From Trypanosoma brucei gambiense DAL972 (taxonomy: Eukaryota; Euglenozoa; Kinetoplastea; Trypanosomatida; Trypanosomatidae): 64,000 nt of DNA. Where the stretch lies: positions 1,426,001-1,490,000 of the forward strand of contig NC_026742.1 of assembly GCF_000210295.1 (NCBI RefSeq). The letters run 5' to 3'. The translations under genes were made by a program, and so were the position numbers. Of the stretch, positions 59,650-64,000 are shown piece after piece. Each line of letters begins with the position of its first letter. Position 1 is the first letter of the stretch. The notes under the pieces were generated by a model. It did no database searches. It had not been told where the DNA came from and was given only the letters and a program-made list of their open reading frames with translations.

Positions 59650-61632
59650 ATGAGTGGTTCCCATTGGATGCTGGCGGAAATGAGCGGGAATCTGACATGG
59701 ATAAAGCGATCGCCACAGTCAGACCACTGCGCAAACTTGTTTTCGGTTCTTTCACCGACACTTATAGTTGGCTATTCTGAAGAGTATGGTACTCCACTCG
59801 ACTACATTTTGTTTTCGACTGTTTTGTCGGTTACGCGTGAGTCGCCCACCATCGTTGCACTTCACTACGATGGCACGCGGAAGCTACTTCTTGTGGCGCC
59901 CAGCGCTGACGATTGTGCGAAGTGGTTTCAAGCTATGAGTGTAATACCGAAGAGGGGGGTTCCAGAGGAAGTGTCTTTGAATGTGCAGGCACTGATAATG
60001 GGGAAGTCGGCGCTAGCCTTGGGGTCCTCTGGTATTTCTGCGGTTACCTCTTTATCGACACCGCATCAATCCCGATTCTCTGTTGCCAATGTTCCCCCAA
60101 TAAGTCGTGGGACACCTGGTTTCAGCACTGTAGACACCAGTGTCGTGGAATGTATGAGTCGGCCACAGCAGGGCGTTGTCGATGAATGCGCGAAATCTGC
60201 GGATGGTGGCCCTGTTCCACCTCACACACCTCTAATGCATTGCGGCACTGGAGGGATGTGGAGTGAGCCACTTTACAGCAATGAGTTCTTTCGTCGACAG
60301 CGTTCTCATTCATTTGAAACCGCAGCGACGGCGGAAGAACAAGTTTCCCATAGAGATAATTTTTACGAAGAACGGCATGATCCCCGATACATTCCACCAA
60401 TAGCAATAGATCGGTTGGACTCGGCCTGCCCAAGTATGGGCTCAAGTACCAGGCACCCGAGCTCTCGGCGAGATGGAGCTCACCCAGCACCGTTTTCAGT
60501 GTCTAAGACAATTTCACTACCCCATGTCGAAGCCATTCTTGAAGACGATGGTTTCGTGCACGACACTGAACACGCAATCAGGCAGAAATCATTTTTTCCA
60601 TCTAGAACAATATCGTGCCCCGTCGTTGAGGTGGACGATGAGTGTGATACTGAAGAAGGAGCGAGATTTTCCGAAACATCGCCCACCATAGATAGAAGGA
60701 CTACACTCTACAGTGACGATGGTCTTATTCGAAGTGGCCATCGTTCTCCGCGGAGACTTAGCGTCTGTCCTCTGCCCACCGGCGCCGTTAGAAGGCGATA
60801 TGGTGGGGAAGGCGATAGATATGATGATTTTGCTCCTCCCCACGTTGTGACGCAATCCGGGACATTGTCGGCAAGACATTTGAGGGCTGCGCCTTTCCCC
60901 TTTGGTGATCCTGTTGACTGTGAGGCAGGCGTCCGTGGCTCGAAGGAGAAGGGGCGGTCGTCTCTCTTCCGATACAGCGGTTTGCGCAGCATTAGGGAGG
61001 CTCTTGATGAACTTTTATCTGCCGGGGTTGATGGTGATGTGAAAAGCGAATGTGGCGCCGTCGGCGGGGAGGAGCTTCATGAGTGCCATTCACCAGGGGA
61101 AGTAACGCCAAGCGCAGAAGAACCGGGGAAGACGCCGAATGGTGTGCGGTCACCAACACTGGAAACTTCCCTCGAACAAATGCCAGTACCAACGGATGTG
61201 CAACTGAGGCCCTGTCGCGAGGACGATCCCGTTGCGAAGGTGCCGCGACGTATGTCACTCTGCAAAACCAACGGTTTCGAGGAACTTCCCCCGGAAGCAG
61301 CAGATGTTGATCCGAAGGTCGCAGAAAACCCTAATTTACCGAGCGGTAGTTCCTCGCGCTCATCCTCACCTTCACCAAGCACGAGCGGCTATTGTCTTTT
61401 TGAGAAGAAAACCTGTGGGCCGAGATGTGGACCGTTGAGCGCTTTGGAATCTGTCGCGAGGCGCCGGGTGAGCGCAGCCCCGAATGTTGCAGACAGCAAC
61501 GGCTCACGCTCCACAATACTTAGTATCCGCCCCTCCACACGGGTGCTGACTGCTTCATGTGAAACAACCCCCACACATGCCAGGACGGACTGCGATGACG
61601 GTGGCTTCACCTCATCAGTTCATTCTCCATAA
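59650..61632 (+). CDS. PH-like domain protein with long disordered tail
   Basis: 660 residues, ATG at 59650. The first ~110 residues fit a pleckstrin-homology-like fold: MSGNLTWIKRSPQSDH (strand 1-2 entry), PLDYILFSTVLSVTRESPTI, then LHYDGTRKLLLVAPSADDCAKWFQAM. The last part is the typical C-terminal PH helix with its invariant Trp (W96). The remaining 550 residues are low-complexity, rich in S, P, R, E and G, and probably disordered, with many candidate S-P phosphorylation sites (HRSPRRLSVCP and similar). No membrane helix or enzyme domain is present. It could be a phosphoinositide- or protein-binding adaptor. No specific homologue is recognised. Confidence 0.75.
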   Translation: MSGSHWMLAEMSGNLTWIKRSPQSDHCANLFSVLSPTLIVGYSEEYGTPLDYILFSTVLSVTRESPTIVALHYDGTRKLLLVAPSADDCAKWFQAMSVIPKRGVPEEVSLNVQALIMGKSALALGSSGISAVTSLSTPHQSRFSVANVPPISRGTPGFSTVDTSVVECMSRPQQGVVDECAKSADGGPVPPHTPLMHCGTGGMWSEPLYSNEFFRRQRSHSFETAATAEEQVSHRDNFYEERHDPRYIPPIAIDRLDSACPSMGSSTRHPSSRRDGAHPAPFSVSKTISLPHVEAILEDDGFVHDTEHAIRQKSFFPSRTISCPVVEVDDECDTEEGARFSETSPTIDRRTTLYSDDGLIRSGHRSPRRLSVCPLPTGAVRRRYGGEGDRYDDFAPPHVVTQSGTLSARHLRAAPFPFGDPVDCEAGVRGSKEKGRSSLFRYSGLRSIREALDELLSAGVDGDVKSECGAVGGEELHECHSPGEVTPSAEEPGKTPNGVRSPTLETSLEQMPVPTDVQLRPCREDDPVAKVPRRMSLCKTNGFEELPPEAADVDPKVAENPNLPSGSSSRSSSPSPSTSGYCLFEKKTCGPRCGPLSALESVARRRVSAAPNVADSNGSRSTILSIRPSTRVLTASCETTPTHARTDCDDGGFTSSVHSP

Positions 61633-62591
61633 GAAGTTGTGTAATGCAGCATAGTCTTTTGTATGGAGTATTGCAGGGACCGCATGCGTGCTCGGGCGCC
61701 CCCCCCCCCACTGGCGACAACTTTGTTTTTTTGTTTGTCATTGTTTTTGGTGTCGCAGCTTTTTGCATCGGGAAAGACACTACACCTGAATTTGGGTTAA
61801 TTAATCTCTAACGGTTGTCCAAACTTTTGTCCCCCTCCCACCCGGGTCGAGGAGTTATGTGGAGAAGGGTGTCTGCAATTACCAAATAAAATTACGGCGG
61901 GTATCGTGTCGGTTCGGTCTGTTTACCATCGTGGTATATTTGTGTTCTTATAGTGCTCGCAGGTGTGGATATACGCATGTGCTTGGCTCCCATTTGTAAA
62001 GGGTTCGACTGTTGGTTCCATGAAGGGCATACAGCTTTACGTCTTCACTGTTAGTTCGACTTTGTCCAAACGAGTTTGCTCCTTCTTTTGATGCATTGGG
62101 CCCCGTCCATCATGTTGGTACGGATGCGGTGTTCAGGATGGTTTGAAAACAGTTGTTGGGCGGGCGGATTTATTGTTTGTTTTCTTCTTCTTTATTTCGT
62201 TTGTGTTGCGGTGTTTGCAGTGCTGATGCTGGTGGGAATGCAGTTTTACGTGTCCATGTGTTACATCTATTTTGTGTTGATGCCCTTCTTTCTTGATTAG
62301 TAGAGATGCGCCTTCGTAGTTGTTCGCAGCATACTCTCGTTTTCAGTCGGCCAGATCAAAGCGTCCCTTTCCATTTGTTAAACTTCGCTGTTTTACCCTC
62401 TTACCGCCTATCTCGTCTTATTCACGACGGATAAATATTGCATGTGCGCGCAAAGGTGTATGTATATTTTTGTTCTTCTTTTTCCTCTTTACTACAATGA
62501 CTCGTGTGTTCATACATTTGTGCGTATGAATGCGTGGATGTGTTCATCACCGTCCATTACGCAGCAAAACACAATAACCCCTCCACATTAT
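61633..62591. other. Intergenic with C11 tract; acceptor of the acidic-protein gene
   Basis: About 960 bases, no gene seen. A C11 run lies at 61699-61709. A T/C tract (62467-62492) is followed by the first AG at 62563-62564 (ACGCAG). This excludes the ATGs at 62442 and 62526 in the same frame. Confidence 0.5.
61699..61709. repeat. C11 tract
   Basis: Eleven consecutive C on the plus strand in the 3' flank of the PH-like gene. Confidence 0.9.
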
Positions 62592-63203
62592 ATGCAGAGC
62601 TCTGCCTTCAGAGTGGCGAGCCTCCTGCAGAGTCGACACCGAAGGGGAATTTGCGATGAAGGCGAAAGCACACTTGCGAAACTCACACAAGGTGTTGAGA
62701 TGTTTCTTCAGCATGCGGCTGATGTCCCACCTGTGATGTTGGAGAAACTCAGTGAGGTTGGCGACGCGGATACGAGTACAAACGGCTGTAGTGAGCGTCA
62801 TGACGATGTTGATGAATCTATGGATGAGGCGGAGGTGCATCTGAACGTTGTTGCAGGCGTATTGGAGCCTCGTGAAATGCCAAAAAACGTATCAACGATG
62901 AGTGGACTGCTTCTTCCAACAGTCGATAATCGTAAGGCTTTGGAACGCCAGAAAGTGGAGGAGGCTCAGGCGATGTTAAACCTGCTTGCAGCGCTGACGG
63001 CCAACAACAAAAAGGAAAACACTATTGGAGCGTTAACCGGCACTAGTGAAGCGGAAGTGGACGATGAGTCGACCACGACTAGCGATGAGTCGGTGGTTAT
63101 ATGTTATGCGGATGAACTGGAGAGTGATACAACCTCTTCGTGTAGTGAAGCGGATGCACAGCAGGAACCAGAACGATCGGCACGCATCATTGAATTAAAT
63201 TGA
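62592..63203 (+). CDS. Small acidic protein of unknown function
   Basis: 203 residues from the ATG at 62592 (MQSSAFRVASLLQS), the first after the likely acceptor AG at 62564. The open frame extends to an ATG at 62442, but the added 50 residues are translated pyrimidine tract. The N-terminal 20 residues are basic. The centre has two helical stretches (TLAKLTQGVEMFLQHAADVP and RKALERQKVEEAQAMLNLLA). The C-terminal 50 residues are strongly acidic and S/T-rich (DDESTTTSDESVVICYADEL), suggesting disorder and casein-kinase-type phosphorylation. No family recognised. Confidence 0.65.
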   Translation: MQSSAFRVASLLQSRHRRGICDEGESTLAKLTQGVEMFLQHAADVPPVMLEKLSEVGDADTSTNGCSERHDDVDESMDEAEVHLNVVAGVLEPREMPKNVSTMSGLLLPTVDNRKALERQKVEEAQAMLNLLAALTANNKKENTIGALTGTSEAEVDDESTTTSDESVVICYADELESDTTSSCSEADAQQEPERSARIIELN

Positions 63204-63967
63204 CACCATTTTTTCGGTGCTTTACAACAGTGCGTGCCTTCATGGCGGGGCGTGTGTTAGTGCCGCGTTTGTTTGTAACGCGCCCCTTTGCCCGTTTGTT
63301 CACCTCCCTCACACACTCTTTACCTTTGTTTTTCCCGATTTGTCACCCTTAAGTTAAACGATTTCGTTGTAATGATAAGTGTATTTGTTTTGGTGTGCAT
63401 TGTCTATTTCCGTGTACTGGAAATAGGTTCACCGGTCTTAAGTTTTGGGCGAAATCTTTTACCTCATGCTGTCTCACATCTTTTTTTTTTTTCATATTAC
63501 TCGCTTGGTTGAGATTGGAAAGGGTTTGGTACAGTGTAGTTCCGCAAACAGAAGCGGATAATACGGAAAAGAGGGAGATAAAGGTTAACATATTATTTTG
63601 TCCCTCTTCACGCAGTGTGCAATACCATAACATAAGGTCCCAGTGGAGTACTAGTGACGGTAAAGGTGGTAAAAGAAGGAGAAAGAAAGAATTGGGGGAA
63701 AAGGTAAGACAGTTGCATTGAAAGCACTGTGGTTGGGAATATAAAAAGAGGGCTGAGTGTTGCGGTCATCCGTGTAGGGAAGTGAAAAAGGTAGACAAGA
63801 AGCGAAGGAGGGGGTGGGGGTGAAAAAAAAAAAAGGCGAAAATAGAACGTGAGGGATAGTTATTTATACACTAAAAGAAAAAAAGTATTTATAAGTGAAA
63901 AGGGCAATTCGACGACTTCTGGTATCACAAAAAGAGCGAGAAAACTGACGATTCGAAAGGAACAACC
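63204..63967. other. Intergenic at right edge
   Basis: T-rich first half (poly-T at 63480-63492), purine-rich second half. No gene seen. Confidence 0.5.
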
Positions 63968-64000
63968 ATGCGGCGACTGATATCATCACACACTGTACTG
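63968..64000 (+). CDS. Possible start of a further gene (cut by window edge)
   Basis: ATG followed by eleven open codons to the window end (MRRLISSHTVL). The basic, Ser-rich start would suit a mitochondrial presequence. It is too short to judge, and no strong pyrimidine tract lies directly before it. Confidence 0.3.
   Translation, partial: MRRLISSHTVL

Noticed and set aside
1..64000. tRNA, snRNA, rRNA genes and CRISPR arrays
   Set aside because: No clear tRNA B-box with matching arms, no rRNA-like segment and no regularly spaced repeats were found by reading. A covariance-model search would be needed to exclude small RNAs fully.

Overview
This is a nuclear segment of a kinetoplastid, almost certainly Trypanosoma brucei or a close subspecies. 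Genes lie in long same-strand blocks without introns. The 5' flanks carry polypyrimidine tracts followed by AG, which are trans-splice acceptors. The gene content also fits: tandem glycosomal GIM5 (PEX11-family) genes, flagellar STPGR and NDK7 proteins, and strongly divergent mitochondrial proteins. From memory, PRP8 and GIM5A/B lie on T. brucei chromosome 9; I could not check this.

Left block, about 1-10.06 kb, minus strand: the 5' part of PRP8 (cut by the window edge), a large probably mitochondrial (mitoribosome-like) protein, UNC50, an STPGR flagellar protein, and a tail-anchored protein that looks like a divergent SMPD4 (neutral sphingomyelinase 3 family). From about 10.06 to 16.4 kb lies a 6.3-kb divergent strand-switch region with no convincing gene. 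In T. brucei such regions are Pol II transcription start regions. Inside it a composition-distinct block carries degenerate reverse-transcriptase-like motifs on the minus strand, so it may be a decayed ingi-type retroelement.

Right block, 16.4-64 kb, all plus strand: a C-terminally anchored protein, an EF-hand protein, SOF1 (ribosome biogenesis), NDK7/NME7, CCT7, mitoribosomal uS17m, proteasome beta-2, a SET-like protein, a coiled-coil protein, a small single-pass membrane protein, two identical RPL23 copies and two identical RPL27A copies. Between the RPL27A copies sits a type I membrane protein whose signal-peptide exon end was duplicated with the downstream RPL27A. Then come APC2, a phytanoyl-CoA-dioxygenase-like protein, an SFI1-like centrin-binding candidate, a coiled-coil protein and a glycine-rich multi-pass membrane protein. 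The GIM5 array has two near-identical copies plus a divergent third paralogue. The block ends with an NDUFB7-like complex I subunit, a 1224-residue multi-zinc-finger protein with a cold-shock-like C-terminus, a PH-like protein, an acidic protein, and the possible start of another gene at the right edge.

The genes are functionally mixed, as is normal for polycistronic units in which expression is set after transcription. Several open reading frames extend upstream through the splice-acceptor tract with non-ATG or unusable starts. For these I chose the first ATG after the acceptor. No tRNA, rRNA, CRISPR array or intact mobile element was recognised.
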